DNA of 64,000 bases, taken from contig NC_135504.1 in the NCBI RefSeq assembly GCF_052857255.1, forward strand, positions 134,528,929-134,592,928, written 5' to 3'. The position numbers were made by a program, and so were the translations under genes. The notes below the pieces were generated by a model that was given only the letters and a program-made list of their open reading frames with translations, searched no databases and was not told the origin of the DNA. Below, piece by piece: positions 63,787 to 64,000 of this stretch (position 1 is its first letter; the number at the start of each line of letters is the position of its first letter). The stretch comes from Amblyomma americanum. Its lineage: Eukaryota; Arthropoda; Arachnida; Ixodida; Ixodidae.

Positions 63787-64000
63787 ATGACTGACAGCCC
63801 GACAACGGAGTGAGTTTCCCCATTCTCACTTTACTTGCCTCGGGAGTGCTTGAGCCGTAAGGTTAGATTACGCAAGGCACAATGGCTACATTTAGTTGGC
63901 GAAGTGGCTGTGGCTATGGGTTTGAATATGAGTACGAGTATGGCGCTCAGCGCGCAGAAATGTCTGAGGCTGAGCGAGCCAGAGAAAAGGAGCGAGGCGA
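63787..64000 (+). CDS. Leader and start of an open frame running off the window
   Basis: An ATG at 63787 gives only MTDSPTTE before a stop, but GTGAGT inside it is a strong splice donor. A second ATG at 63882 opens MATFSWRSGCGYGFEYEYEY and an acidic, Arg/Glu-rich continuation to the window end without a stop. Placed after an LTR and primer site, this could be the gag start of the BEL-like element. Too little is present to name a domain. Confidence 0.35.

Overview
The window reads as a stretch of repeat-rich arthropod nuclear genome, most likely from a hard tick (Ixodidae). The pointers are a recurring tRNA-derived SINE with the layout I recall for the tick Ruka family, many LINEs with tick-like reverse transcriptases, Penelope-like elements (PLEs) of several families, and Ty3/Gypsy and BEL-type LTR remnants. 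Nothing is organised as bacterial operons. The genus cannot be told from the sequence, and every family name rests on recognised motifs, not on a search.

Only one good candidate for a host gene was found. It is a minus-strand gene start at 3.8-4.2 kb: a coding exon opening in a YY1-like AAAATGGCG context and joined in phase to a second exon by consensus GTAAGTG donors. A single unassigned exon-like segment lies at 14661-14780 (+). Almost everything else is transposable elements, often nested, or simple and tandem repeats.

Layout. 1-5 kb: tandem repeats (120-bp and 26-bp units), a pair of RTE LINE ends, and the host gene candidate. 5.1-7.7 kb: a long minus-strand LINE. 10.1-11.4 kb: a CR1-like LINE followed by a short terminal-inverted-repeat (TIR) element. 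12.6-13.4 kb: a 103-bp tandem array. 16.0-16.6 kb: a head-to-head pair of PLE 3' ends. 18.9-20.5 kb: an RTE LINE carrying a SINE with a 7-bp target duplication. 24.4-27.0 kb: a TTAA-flanked TIR element. 27.1-32.9 kb: a stack in which an RTE fragment holds a SINE, the SINE holds two TIR elements, and one of these holds a nearly complete 3.2-kb RTE LINE with a tRNA-like 5' end. 35.4-40.9 kb: PLE remnants, an I-like LINE with overlapping ORF1 and ORF2, and an opposed CR1-like LINE. 41-47.5 kb: SINEs, two Gypsy integrase/3' ends and RTE copies.

48.2-57.9 kb is one large LINE (called LINE A here). It has an ORF1 with a zinc finger, coiled coil and FP25K-like segment, then an endonuclease and an RT. 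It is split by a head-to-head PLE pair, a SINE block, and a second LINE (LINE B), which is itself split by a third PLE with an intact 368-codon frame. 58-64 kb holds a possible solo LTR, two LINE 3' parts, and at the right edge the LTR and leader of a BEL/Pao-like element running out of the window.

The strongest biology is mechanistic. Three PLE remnants occur as head-to-head pairs, one between 11-bp target duplications, and four PLE copies share a terminal motif. The two nested stacks give a readable relative order of insertion.
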